Positions 35,189-44,212 of a stretch of DNA of 64,000 nt are shown piece after piece. Within the stretch, counting starts at the first letter, position 1, and every line of letters begins with the position of its first letter. A program made the translations under genes and the position numbers. Source of the stretch: Streptomyces sp. NBC_01317 (GTDB lineage: Bacteria > Actinomycetota > Actinomycetes > Streptomycetales > Streptomycetaceae); contig NZ_CP108393.1 in the NCBI RefSeq assembly GCF_035961655.1, forward strand, positions 1,984,001 to 2,048,000. The letters run 5' to 3'. The notes beneath the pieces were generated by a model that made no database searches, was not told the origin of the DNA, and saw only the letters and a program-made list of their open reading frames with translations.

Positions 35189-38100
35189 TCAGCGGCCGAT
35201 CGTGGCGGCTTGGGGTGGCTCGGTGAGCGGCCGCACCCGGTACCGCGGAACCGATTCCCCCCGTACGGAAGAACCTCCCGGCGCCCCCGCGCTGTTCGTC
35301 CGCCGGGGTGTCGGGGGGTCTTCCCGCCGGCCCCAGGCGTTGTTCGTGGTCAGCCGCTCGACCGGTTCGCACGCGGAGCAGCGCCAGAGGCGGACCGTGC
35401 CGTCGCCGTGCGCGGTGACCAGGTTCTGGCCGCCGGAGACGAAGGCGATGCTCTCCACCGACGTACCGAAGTCCCCGAAGGTGACCGCTTCGCCGCCCAC
35501 GTCGGTCCGCCACAGACGTACGGTGCCGTCCTTGCCCGCGCTGGCGACCCACTGCCCGTCGGGGCTGAACGCGACGCTCCAGGCGAAGCCCTGGTGGCCG
35601 TGGAGCACGAGGGGTTCACCGCCGCGCGCGAGGTCCCAGATCCGTACGAGGCCGTCGTTGGCGACGCTCGCCAGCTTCCGGCCGTCGGGGCTGAAGGCCG
35701 CGGACCAGACCAGCCCGCCGTGTCCGCGCAGGACGCGCGGGGTGCCGCCGCGCTCGGAGTCCCAGATCCGTACGGCTCCGTCGTCGCCGCCGGCGGCCAC
35801 GCGCCGGCCGTCCGGGCTGAAGGAAACGGACCGGAAGACCGTGTCTCCCGCCCGGAGAAGCAGCGCCCGGGGGCGGCTCGCGCCGTCGAGCGGCCAGATC
35901 CGCAGCCCGCCGGAGCCGTCGACGCCGGCCACGCGGCGTCCGTCCGGGCTGAGGGCCACGGACCACGCGCCTTTCGCACTGCCCGTCAGTACCACCGGCC
36001 GGTCCGCCCCCACGAGGTCCCAGATCCGCACCGTGCCGTCCTGGCCGCCGCTGGCCACCGTCCGCCCGTCCCGGCTGACGGTGAGGCCGAGCACCTCGCC
36101 CTTGTGTCCGCGCAGGACCCGTGCCGCGCGGCCCGGGGCCCGGTCCCAGATCCGCACCGTGCCGTCCTGGCCACCGCTGGCCACCCGCCGCCCGCCGTCT
36201 CCGACGGAGACGGTCCAGGCCGCGTCCTCGTGTCCGCGCAGGACGAGGGGCGCGCCGGGGCCGCGTGGATCCCACACCCGTACCGTTCCGTCGGTGCTGA
36301 CGCTGGCGAGCCGGGTGCCGTCCGGGCTGAACGACGCGCCCCAGACCACGGCACCGTGACCGCGCAGCACCACGGGATTCCCGCCGCCGGACGGATTCCA
36401 GACGCGGAGCGTGGCATCGTCGCTGGCGGTGGCCACCTGTCGGCCGTCGGGGCTGAAGGCCACGCCCTCTACCGTGCCGCCGTGCCCGCGCAGCACCACG
36501 GGGTCGGTCTTCCCGCTGGTGTCCCAGACCCGCGCCGTTCCGTCGATGCCGGCGCTGGCGATCCGGGTGCCGTCCGGACTGAACGCGAGACTCTTGACGT
36601 CGTCCTGGTGGCCGCGCAGCACCACGGGGTCCGTCTTCCCCGTCGTGTCCCAGATCCGGACCGTGCCGTCCTTGCCGCCGGTGACCATGTGCCGGCCGGC
36701 CGCGCTGAACGCCACCGCCAGCACGCCCCCTTGCCGCCCGCGCAGGACCTGCGGCTTTCCCCGACCGGCGGCGTCCCAGACGCGTACGGTGCCGTCGTCA
36801 CCGGCGCTCGCGACCCGCCGCCCGTCCGGGCTGAACGCCACCTTCCGCACCGGTCCCCGGTGTCCGCGCAGTACCACGGGCCGCTGTCGGCCGGAGAGAT
36901 CCCAGACCCGTACGGTGCTGTCGAGCCCCGCCGTGGCCAGCCGCCGCCCGTCGGGGGTGAAGGCGGGGCTCCACACCTCGCCCCGGTGTCCACGCAGCAC
37001 ACGCGGCGCGTCCCCGGAGACACGGCCGTCCGACCACCCCCAGATCCGTACCGCGCCGTTCTCGCTGGTGCCGACCAGCCGGCTCCCGTCCGGGCTGATC
37101 GCCACTCCGAGCATCCGGCCGTCCCGCCCCCGCACCACCGCGGCGGTCCGGTCGTCGGCCACGGCCTGCCGCAGTACCGCCTCGGCCTCCGCGGTCGGCG
37201 AGGTCGCGTACGCCCGCCGCGCCAGCAGCCACGCCCCGCGGGGATCGGTCCGCAGCGCGCTGCGGGCTTCGGCGGCGAGCTGCCGGGACTCGGCCCGGTC
37301 GCGCTCGACCGCCGTACGGTCGCTCTGTACCAGCGCGGCCCCGCCCAGTGCTCCCACCACCGCCACGACCGCCGCGAACATGGCCACGCCGATCCGCACC
37401 CGTCTGCGGCGGCCCCGCCGTTCGGACGCGCGGCGGGAGCGGCCGGCGTCCAGGAAGGCCCGCTCCACGTCGTTGAACCGCTCCAGACTTCGCCCGTCCC
37501 AGGCGAGCAGTCGGGCCCCCTGGAAGAGATCGCCGTCGTCGCGCCCGTGCTGCTCCCACTCGGCCGCTGCCTGGGTCAGTCGTCGGTGGGCCCGCAGTAG
37601 CTCGCGGTCCTCCGCCAGCCAGGCGCGCAGCCGTGGCCAGCCCCGGATGAGCGCCTCGTGCGCGACCGTCACCGACTCCTCGTCGACGGTCACCAGGCGG
37701 GCCGCGATCAGCCGGTCCAGTACGACGGAGACCGCTTCCCGCTCCGGACCGCCCAGCAACTCCGCGCGTGGCGCCCGCCTGCGTGTGTCCTCCGTGCCCT
37801 CGCCCAACGCGGTGAGCCGGACGAACAGATGGCCGCAGAGTCTTCGCTGCGTCTCGTCCAGCGTGCCGTAGACCCGCTCGGCACTCTGCGCGATCGCTCC
37901 GCGGACCCCGCCCGCCGCCCGGTAGCCGGCCGCCGTCAACGCTGTCCCCCGCCGGGTACGCCAGGTCTCCAGCAGCGCGTGCGACACCAGCGGCAGCGCA
38001 CCCGGCTGGCCGAGTGCGTCGTTCACCACGGCCTCGACCAGTTCGGGCTCGACCCTGACCCCTTCGCGCTTCGCGGGCCCGGCGACGACCTGGCGCAGAT

Positions 38101-39010
38101 CGGCCTCGTCGAGGGGCCCGATCAGTACCTGCCGACCGTCGAGCGCCGCCACCAGGCCGGCGTGTTCCGCGCACCGGGCGTAGAAATCGGCACGCGTCCC
38201 GATCACGACCCGCGCCCGGGGTTCTCCGGCGGCGGCCACGAGCAGGTCGACGAACCGTGCTCGTTCCCCCTCGTCGTGGCAGAGGGTGAAGGCCTCCTCG
38301 AACTGGTCGACGACGATCAGCAGACACGCCGTCTCCGGCAGACCGCTCAGCGTCTGACGGATGGTCAGACGGATTCCCTCGGGTGCGGTGGTCAGCGCGT
38401 GAGCCAGAGACCCCGCCGCGATGTTGTTCAGGTTCGCCAGGTGTACGGCCAGTTCGTCCACCGGGCGCTCACCGGGGACCAGCAGGACGGTCGGCCAGTG
38501 TCGGCCGCCCTCGACGCCTCCCGCCCGCACCGCGGGCAGTAGTCCCGCTCTGAGGACCGAGGACTTTCCGGCCCCCGAAGCGCCGAACACCGCCAGAAAC
38601 GGGCTCTCGGCCAGCCGGGCGCACAACTCCCCCACCAACCGCTCGCGCCCGAAGAACCGCTCGGCGTCTGCCGGTTCGAAGGTGGCCAGCCCCAGATAGG
38701 GCGCGTCCGCCAACGCCGCGACAGGTTCGACGGACTCGCCGGCCGCCAGCTCGGCGGTCAGCAGCAGCCAGCGCTGCTCCCACGCCGCCCGGTCCCCTCC
38801 GCAGGCTTTCACGTACGCCAACGTGACGCCCAGACTGGGCACTTCGCGTCCACCGGCCGCCTCGGACAGCGCCGTCACCGAGAAATGCGCGCGTCTGGAC
38901 AACTCCCGGTAGCTCAAGCCCCCCGCGGCTCCCCGTAACTGCCGCAACTCCCAGGCGAACCGCTCAAGCGGCCCCGCCTCCGGATCCAGCCGACGCTCCG
39001 GACGCCCCAC
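35189..39010 (-). CDS. XRE-nSTAND NTPase with membrane helix and 14 WD40 repeats
   Basis: About 1273 residues from the GTG at 39010 (MGRPERRLDPEAGPLERFAW, the usual opening of this family). Order: XRE-type helix-turn-helix about 20-75; nSTAND NTPase with Walker A FGASGAGKSS at about 144-152 and Walker B CLLIVVDQFEEAF; winged-helix and helical region; one membrane helix near 530-552 (IGVAMFAAVVAVVGALGGAA); then 14 WD40 repeats from about 600 to the end, each ending (V/L)R(I/V)W. Fourteen repeats make two seven-bladed propellers, probably facing outside. A sensor-type signalling or defence ATPase; no effector nuclease or protease is present. Confidence 0.9.
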   Translation of the reverse strand: MGRPERRLDPEAGPLERFAWELRQLRGAAGGLSYRELSRRAHFSVTALSEAAGGREVPSLGVTLAYVKACGGDRAAWEQRWLLLTAELAAGESVEPVAALADAPYLGLATFEPADAERFFGRERLVGELCARLAESPFLAVFGASGAGKSSVLRAGLLPAVRAGGVEGGRHWPTVLLVPGERPVDELAVHLANLNNIAAGSLAHALTTAPEGIRLTIRQTLSGLPETACLLIVVDQFEEAFTLCHDEGERARFVDLLVAAAGEPRARVVIGTRADFYARCAEHAGLVAALDGRQVLIGPLDEADLRQVVAGPAKREGVRVEPELVEAVVNDALGQPGALPLVSHALLETWRTRRGTALTAAGYRAAGGVRGAIAQSAERVYGTLDETQRRLCGHLFVRLTALGEGTEDTRRRAPRAELLGGPEREAVSVVLDRLIAARLVTVDEESVTVAHEALIRGWPRLRAWLAEDRELLRAHRRLTQAAAEWEQHGRDDGDLFQGARLLAWDGRSLERFNDVERAFLDAGRSRRASERRGRRRRVRIGVAMFAAVVAVVGALGGAALVQSDRTAVERDRAESRQLAAEARSALRTDPRGAWLLARRAYATSPTAEAEAVLRQAVADDRTAAVVRGRDGRMLGVAISPDGSRLVGTSENGAVRIWGWSDGRVSGDAPRVLRGHRGEVWSPAFTPDGRRLATAGLDSTVRVWDLSGRQRPVVLRGHRGPVRKVAFSPDGRRVASAGDDGTVRVWDAAGRGKPQVLRGRQGGVLAVAFSAAGRHMVTGGKDGTVRIWDTTGKTDPVVLRGHQDDVKSLAFSPDGTRIASAGIDGTARVWDTSGKTDPVVLRGHGGTVEGVAFSPDGRQVATASDDATLRVWNPSGGGNPVVLRGHGAVVWGASFSPDGTRLASVSTDGTVRVWDPRGPGAPLVLRGHEDAAWTVSVGDGGRRVASGGQDGTVRIWDRAPGRAARVLRGHKGEVLGLTVSRDGRTVASGGQDGTVRIWDLVGADRPVVLTGSAKGAWSVALSPDGRRVAGVDGSGGLRIWPLDGASRPRALLLRAGDTVFRSVSFSPDGRRVAAGGDDGAVRIWDSERGGTPRVLRGHGGLVWSAAFSPDGRKLASVANDGLVRIWDLARGGEPLVLHGHQGFAWSVAFSPDGQWVASAGKDGTVRLWRTDVGGEAVTFGDFGTSVESIAFVSGGQNLVTAHGDGTVRLWRCSACEPVERLTTNNAWGRREDPPTPRRTNSAGAPGGSSVRGESVPRYRVRPLTEPPQAATIGR

Positions 39011-39185
39011 GGTCCCCCCATGGTTGAGACGTTGTTTGTCCACCCTGACGTGCACATGCTGAACAACCCCCTCGCGACTATACCTATGGGCGGCACCACA
39101 AACACCACACAGAAACACCCGCACCTTCCGTAGGAAAGAGACCTCGTACGAGGGGGAGGAGCGTGAATGCGCCAAGGAGGGCGGC

Positions 39186-40139
39186 ATGCGGATTCACCGG
39201 CGAGCGGTCGCCATGACGGCAGCGGCCGCGGTCGCGCTGGCAACGGTCTCCTGCGGCGTGTCCGACTCCCGTCCGGTCGCCGGAAAACAGCCGACGACGG
39301 AGTACGGGACGCGGCCACTCACCGAACAGGACAAGGACCTGCTCCATGACGCCGAGGAGTCGCTGACACGTTCGTGTATGGCATCCCGCGGTTTCAAAAC
39401 GTGGGTCGTCCCTCGGAAACCGTTGCCCGAGGACCGTGAATTCCCGTACGTCATCGACGATGTGCCGTGGGCATCCGCACACGGCTACGGAAGCGATATC
39501 CGAGCCCGACGCGATCAGTTGCGCGTATCCGACCCGAACCGGCGGTACTTCGGCGGTCTGTCGCCGAGGGAACGCGAGCGCGCGCTGGACGCCCTCCACG
39601 GCGAACCGTCCGCGAGGCGCCTGGAGGCCAGGACCCCGGACGGCGCGACGCTCGGACGCGTCGACGGCGGCTGCACCGCGCTGGCCCAGAAGAGGCTCTA
39701 CGGGGACCTGGCTGTCTGGTTCCGCGTCACGACGGTGACCGACGCGCTCAACAAGATCCGCTACTCACAGGTCACCGCCGATACCGACTACGCCGACTCG
39801 ATCAGAAAGTGGTCGGCGTGCATGCGGGAAAGGGGGTCCCGGTACGCGGATCCTCACGAAGCCCGCGCCGCGTTCCTGGACCCGGACAAGGCCGTTCCGC
39901 GGGTGAGGGAAATACGTACAGCGGTCACCGAGGCCGAATGCGCGATCAGCAGCGGCCTCTCCGATACGGCCCGTCGCCTGGACCGGCGATACGGCGAGCG
40001 CCTGCGGCACGAGTACGCGGACGAGGTACTCACCAGGCGGCGACTGGAAGCCGCCGCTCTGGAACGCGGTCGTTCCACCGTCCGGAACGAACGGGACCAG
40101 CCCGACCAACCTGCCGAGAAGAAAAGGAAAGAACAGTGA
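39186..40139 (+). CDS. Probable lipoprotein of unknown function
   Basis: 317 residues. The signal region MRIHRRAVAMTAAAAVALAT is followed by VSCGVSDS, a weak lipobox (Thr at -3). The mature protein is rich in Arg, Glu and Asp, with a few Cys (SCMASRG, WSACMRERG, AECAISSG) and a Lys-rich end. This resembles actinobacterial secreted proteins of unknown role found next to stand-alone operons. Its stop overlaps the next start (TGATG), so the two are co-translated. Divergent from the WD40 protein. Confidence 0.75.
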   Translation: MRIHRRAVAMTAAAAVALATVSCGVSDSRPVAGKQPTTEYGTRPLTEQDKDLLHDAEESLTRSCMASRGFKTWVVPRKPLPEDREFPYVIDDVPWASAHGYGSDIRARRDQLRVSDPNRRYFGGLSPRERERALDALHGEPSARRLEARTPDGATLGRVDGGCTALAQKRLYGDLAVWFRVTTVTDALNKIRYSQVTADTDYADSIRKWSACMRERGSRYADPHEARAAFLDPDKAVPRVREIRTAVTEAECAISSGLSDTARRLDRRYGERLRHEYADEVLTRRRLEAAALERGRSTVRNERDQPDQPAEKKRKEQ

Positions 40140-40606
40140 TGAAGATCAACACCGCGCTGTCCGCTCTGGCGCTCACCGCCCTGGCCGTGTTCGCCGCCCC
40201 CGGCGCCGCACAGGCGGCGGCCCCGAGCCCCGCGTCGTCCGCCTCCGCGTCCATGGCCGCCCCGGACGGCAACCTCTGGGCGTGGGACGGCATCAACAGG
40301 GGCGGCGTCTACTGTTACTGGGCCGGCGACGACTCGGACTGGACCACGTGCTCCGGATCCAGCAACAACGGGACCATGCGGAACAGGGCCAGCTCCCTGG
40401 AGAACCGCGGCTACGCCGGCTCGTACGACGACGTCAACCTGTACTGGACCACGGGCTACGGCGGCGCCAAGAACTGCCTGCCCAACGGCCACTACCTCAA
40501 CAACCTGTCGGGCATCTACTTCCTGTGGGACGGCAACTCCGGACAGGGCGAGTCGATGAACAACAACATCTCCAGCCACCGCTGGACAAACGGCTGCCCG
40601 GTGTAG
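40139..40606 (+). CDS. Secreted peptidase-inhibitor-I36-like protein
   Basis: 155 residues. Signal peptide to about residue 28 (PGAAQAAA). The mature part NLWAWDGINRGGVYCYWAGD, then DVNLYWTTGYGGAKNCLPNG has the aromatic, Gly-rich and disulphide pattern of the I36 (SMI-type) inhibitor/beta-gamma-crystallin-like group. Cys residues are probably paired. Start overlaps the preceding lipoprotein stop by one base. Confidence 0.75.
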   Translation: MKINTALSALALTALAVFAAPGAAQAAAPSPASSASASMAAPDGNLWAWDGINRGGVYCYWAGDDSDWTTCSGSSNNGTMRNRASSLENRGYAGSYDDVNLYWTTGYGGAKNCLPNGHYLNNLSGIYFLWDGNSGQGESMNNNISSHRWTNGCPV

Positions 40607-40611
40607 GAACA

Positions 40612-40672
40612 GGCTCACGTCTCCGTGCCGTTGACCGCGTACCTGGCGCTCACCGGCACGGAGACGTGAGCC
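40612..40672 (+). terminator. Strong hairpin after the I36-like gene
   Basis: Perfect 19-base arms (GGCTCACGTCTCCGTGCCG and its complement) around a 23-base loop, starting six bases after the stop codon. No T-run follows, so it may also stabilise the transcript. Confidence 0.75.
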
Positions 40673-40828
40673 GCGCTCACGCCTTCCGGGGGCGGCCCGT
40701 GTCCGCGGGGGGCCGCTCGGCCGTCCGCTCCGGGTCGTAACCGTGGAAGGGGCGGTCGAAAAGCCTGAGCGACCCGGGCCACCGACTCCGTTCTCCGCCG
40801 AAGGCCACACTGCGCACGAGTGCGGCGG

Positions 40829-42145
40829 TCACGCTGTGTTCAAGCAGGCCGCGAAGACGATGGTGTCGTCCTCCTGCTCAGCTCCGAACGCTGCCAGCAG
40901 GCTGTCGCAGAGGTCTTCCGGGTCGGTCGGCCCGGCGAGCGCCGCAAGGCGTAGTGCGTTCAATCGGTCGGACAGATGGGTGTCGCGGGTCTCGATGAGC
41001 CCGTCGCTGATCATCAGGAGCCGACTGCCGGACGTCGTGTCATGGACGGTGGCGGGAGGCTGCGGGAGGCCGATCCCGAGCAGCGGGCCGTGTTCGGAAA
41101 GGAAGCCGGCCTCACCGTCCGGCGAGATCAACAGCGGTGGGAGATGGCCGGCGTTGGCGACATGGATGCGCGCGTGGCCAGGTTCGACGAGGACGACGCA
41201 CACCGTGGCGGTCCAGCCTCGGTGATGGAGTCCCAGGAGGTGGTCCAGGCGTTCCAGCAGGACATGCGGAGGGTGGGCCTCGGCGGCGTAGGCGCGCAGG
41301 GCGTGGCGTAGTTCGCCCATGACGATCGCGGCCTGGAGGGAGTGGCCGACGACGTCGCCGACCGCCAGGAGGAGGCCCGCGGGGGTGATGACGGCTTCGT
41401 AGAAGTCGCCGCCGATCTCTTTCTCGGCGGCGGCGGGCAGGTAGCGCACCGCGAGCCGCGCGCCGGGCACGTCGGGCAGGTGTTCCGGCAGGAAGGTGCG
41501 CTGGAGGGTCAGGGCGAACTGGTGTTCCTCCCCGTAGAGGGCGACGACTCCGCGGTTGGTCTCTTCGAGTTCGGCGGTCAGTTCCGCGTACAGGGCCATG
41601 ACGCCCTGGTTGGTCTCCGTCAGTTCCGCGTTCAGGCGGGCGAGTTCGTCGCGCTGGGCCCGGGATTCCTCCAAGGCGGCCATGAGGTCCGTGGTCTGCG
41701 CCCGCAGGTCGTCCAAGGGGCCGGTGGCGGGCGCTTCCGCGCGCAGGGCCGCTCGAACGGCCTTCGCCGATGCTCTCGTGCCGGCGACCGCCGGCAGGGC
41801 GCAGCTCACCTCGATGCGGCGGCCGGGCGACTCGGACCGGTAGTGGGTCTGGGGCAGTAGTCGCCTGACCGCGTCGAGGGACTCCGTACTGGGGACTCGT
41901 CCGTCCGGCCAGGTGAGATCGACCCGTAGCCGCAGGGACGTCTCGTCGAGCAGGAAGGCAGCCGTCATCGCCGTTTTGGGGCGGAACAGGTCACGGCCCA
42001 GTTCGCTCAGTGCGGCGGCCAGGCGGACCTGGTCGCGCGGTTCCAGGCCGGCGGCGACCGCGGCGGTCTTGGCCTGGCGGCGCAGGGCGAAGACGTCCTG
42101 TTCGGACACGAGTGAGACGGTCATCAAAGCGGTGGGCACGGTCAC
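40829..42145 (-). CDS. SpoIIE/RsbU-type PP2C serine phosphatase
   Basis: 438 residues. N-terminal GHKL-like remnant (DQVRLAAALSELGRDLFRPK), a coiled coil at about 150-210 (ESRAQRDELARLNAELTETN), and a C-terminal PP2C domain with metal-binding GGDFYEAV and VGDVVGHSLQAA, HVANAGHLPPLL and MISDGLIETRD. It dephosphorylates an anti-sigma-factor antagonist. Last gene of the stressosome operon, overlapping the previous gene by four bases. Confidence 0.9.
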   Translation of the reverse strand: MTVPTALMTVSLVSEQDVFALRRQAKTAAVAAGLEPRDQVRLAAALSELGRDLFRPKTAMTAAFLLDETSLRLRVDLTWPDGRVPSTESLDAVRRLLPQTHYRSESPGRRIEVSCALPAVAGTRASAKAVRAALRAEAPATGPLDDLRAQTTDLMAALEESRAQRDELARLNAELTETNQGVMALYAELTAELEETNRGVVALYGEEHQFALTLQRTFLPEHLPDVPGARLAVRYLPAAAEKEIGGDFYEAVITPAGLLLAVGDVVGHSLQAAIVMGELRHALRAYAAEAHPPHVLLERLDHLLGLHHRGWTATVCVVLVEPGHARIHVANAGHLPPLLISPDGEAGFLSEHGPLLGIGLPQPPATVHDTTSGSRLLMISDGLIETRDTHLSDRLNALRLAALAGPTDPEDLCDSLLAAFGAEQEDDTIVFAACLNTA

Positions 42146-43377
42146 CAGAGCCCCTTGGCGACCACCACGCTGGCGTCGTCGCGGCGCGTGCCGGCCTGGC
42201 GCATGAGTCCGGTCGCCAGCACGGTGGCCCGGTGGGGAAGCAGACCGGAGAGGTCGGCGGGGGTCCAGCGTTCCGTGAGCCCGTCGGAGTGCATGACCAG
42301 GGCGCCGTGGGCGGGCAGCGGGTGCTCGTAGGTACGGGGCGTGTGCGTCTGGTGCCCCACAATGCCCGGATGGGACAACAGGTTGTTGCGGGTGGTCGCG
42401 GTGACCAGGGCCGCGGTGATGTTGCCGATCCCGCAGAACAGCAGTCGCCCGTTGTCCGGTTCGATACGGGCCACCGCCACCGCGGCTCCGCGTGTACCGC
42501 GCAGGGCCCGGTGGATGTCCTGCATGGCCTGCTCGGGCAGGCGGCTGTCACTCGTACGGAAGGCCTGGACCGCTGCCTGGCCGGCGAGGGCGGCCATCGG
42601 ACCGTGCCCCAGCCCGTCGCAGAGCATGACCATGACGCCCTCGCCGGGGCCCGCGACCGCGGCGCGCACCGGCACCGTACGAACCGATTCGCGCGGTCGG
42701 ACCGGGGAGCGGGAAGGCCCCGTGGCGCGCGCCGGTGACGAGAGGCCGGTGAGGACTGCCCAGTTGGTGGCGGAGGGGCTCGCGTGGGCGGCGTCGGGTG
42801 CGGCCGTCGTACGAGCGGGGCGGCCGGTCTCTCCGGCGTCGCCTTCCGGACGGTCAGGATCGATACGGGTGGCCCAGGCGTCCCCGCAGACCCGTTCGCC
42901 GCTGATGGGGCGGGTGAGGCCGCCCACGGCCGGCTCCCGGCCGCTCAGGTCGCGGGGCACGGGGCGGGGCCAGAACCGGGCCAGCTGAACCGTCCCGTGG
43001 CCGAGCCGGGAATGGACGTCGTAGACGTCCGCGAGCCGCCCTATCGCTCCGAGCCCGATACCCAGGGTGCCGACGGTGGACACACCGTCCAGCCGGGCCG
43101 CGGGCACATCCGCCATGCCGGGCCCGTTGTCGACCACGACCACCTCCACGCCCGCGGTGTCCGCCGTGCGCACCGCGCGCAGCAGGAGCGACCCGTCGAT
43201 GGAGTGTTTGGCCAGGTTGGTCACCAGCTCCGCGACGGCCAGGCCCAGTTCGGCGGTGCGCTGCTCGCTGAGTCCGGTACGCCGGCCCAGCGCCGCCGCG
43301 GCGCCGCGTGCGGCGTCGGCCTGGTCGCGGAACCACGCGACGTCCTCGCAGTCGACGAGGAGTGGGCCGGTCCTCAC
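42142..43377 (-). CDS. Two-domain ATPase (GHKL) plus PP2C phosphatase, RsbX-like
   Basis: 411 residues from the GTG at 43377, which overlaps the RsbT stop (GTGA). N-terminal RsbW/T-like ATPase (LGLAVAELVTNLAKHSIDGS, then VVDNGPGMADVP and GIGLGAIGRLADVYDV). C-terminal PP2C (VMVMLCDGLGHGPMAALAGQ, then CGIGNITAALV and MHSDGLTERW). In stressosome systems such proteins reset RsbS/RsbR by dephosphorylation. The fusion order is common in Streptomyces. Confidence 0.9.
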   Translation of the reverse strand: MRTGPLLVDCEDVAWFRDQADAARGAAAALGRRTGLSEQRTAELGLAVAELVTNLAKHSIDGSLLLRAVRTADTAGVEVVVVDNGPGMADVPAARLDGVSTVGTLGIGLGAIGRLADVYDVHSRLGHGTVQLARFWPRPVPRDLSGREPAVGGLTRPISGERVCGDAWATRIDPDRPEGDAGETGRPARTTAAPDAAHASPSATNWAVLTGLSSPARATGPSRSPVRPRESVRTVPVRAAVAGPGEGVMVMLCDGLGHGPMAALAGQAAVQAFRTSDSRLPEQAMQDIHRALRGTRGAAVAVARIEPDNGRLLFCGIGNITAALVTATTRNNLLSHPGIVGHQTHTPRTYEHPLPAHGALVMHSDGLTERWTPADLSGLLPHRATVLATGLMRQAGTRRDDASVVVAKGLW

Positions 43378-43772
43378 CGGGCCCACTTGGTGATCGTGAC
43401 GGTGGTTCCCTGCCCAGGGGCGCTGTCCAGGAGGAAGTCGTCGACCAGCCGTCTGGAGCCCGACAGCCCGAGGCCCATGCCGTTGCCGGAGGTCCAGCCG
43501 TCGGTCAGGGCCAGATCGATGTCCTCGATGCCGGGGCCGTGATCCACGAAGGCGACGCGCACGCCGCGCCGGCCCCGCTCGGAGATCAGAGCGGCTGTCA
43601 TGGTGCCACCCCCTCCGTAGATCAAGGTATTGCGGGCCAGTTCGCTCGCCGCCGTCACCAGCTTCGTCTGCTCGACCAGCGAGAGCCGGCACTCCTGCGC
43701 CAGCGACCGGACAAGCTGGCGGGCCAGTACGACACCGTCGTTGGCGGTGATCGACAGCTCCTGCTCGGTCAC
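43374..43772 (-). CDS. rsbT: Stressosome switch kinase RsbT
   Basis: 132 residues, a small GHKL kinase. N-box ASELARNTLIYGGGGTM, G1 VDHGPGIEDIDLAL, G2 SGNGMGLGLSGSRRLVDDF. It phosphorylates RsbS and RsbR and, when released, activates a SpoIIE-type phosphatase. Overlaps both neighbours by four bases. Confidence 0.92.
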   Translation of the reverse strand: MTEQELSITANDGVVLARQLVRSLAQECRLSLVEQTKLVTAASELARNTLIYGGGGTMTAALISERGRRGVRVAFVDHGPGIEDIDLALTDGWTSGNGMGLGLSGSRRLVDDFLLDSAPGQGTTVTITKWAR

Positions 43773-44212
43773 CGCAGGGCCTGGTCGGGATCTGCCGTCC
43801 CGTCATCGGCCACCTCGGCGCCGCCGGGGCCGGTGTCTGCCCCGGAGTCCAGAAGGGCCCGGGAGCGTTCCAGCGCGCGCAGTCCCTTCTCCAGGGTCAG
43901 CGCGGTGGTCACACCTCCCAGCGACAGGCCCAGCTCGACCAGCGTGATCGCCACGGCCGGGCGCATGCCCACCACCACGGTCTCCGCGTCCAGCATGCGC
44001 GAGATGGAGGCGATGGTGGACAGCATCCGGCCGACAAAGGAGTCGACGATCTCCACCGCGGTGATGTCGATCACCACACCGTGCGCCCCGGTCTCCACGA
44101 CCTTCGCGGCCAGGTCGTCCTGCAGCAGCATGACGGCGTGGTCGTCCAGGTCGGTCTGGATCGACACCAGGAGAACCTGGCCGATGCGCAGGACCGGCAC
44201 CCGCTCGCTCAT
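43769..44212 (-). CDS. rsbS: Stressosome STAS protein RsbS
   Basis: 147 residues from the ATG at 44212. One STAS domain: VPVLRIGQVLLVSIQTDLDD, HGVVIDITAVEIVDSFVGRM (Ser in the phosphorylation loop) and VVGMRPAVAITLVELGLSLG. A C-terminal tail of about 25 residues (SGADTGPGGAEVADDGTAD) is longer than usual. Scaffold subunit that holds RsbT. Confidence 0.92.
   Translation of the reverse strand: MSERVPVLRIGQVLLVSIQTDLDDHAVMLLQDDLAAKVVETGAHGVVIDITAVEIVDSFVGRMLSTIASISRMLDAETVVVGMRPAVAITLVELGLSLGGVTTALTLEKGLRALERSRALLDSGADTGPGGAEVADDGTADPDQALR

Noticed and set aside
40829..42145. Calling the last stressosome gene rsbU outright
   Set aside because: It has a SpoIIE domain, but its N-terminus is not the usual RsbT-binding domain by eye, so no symbol was given.
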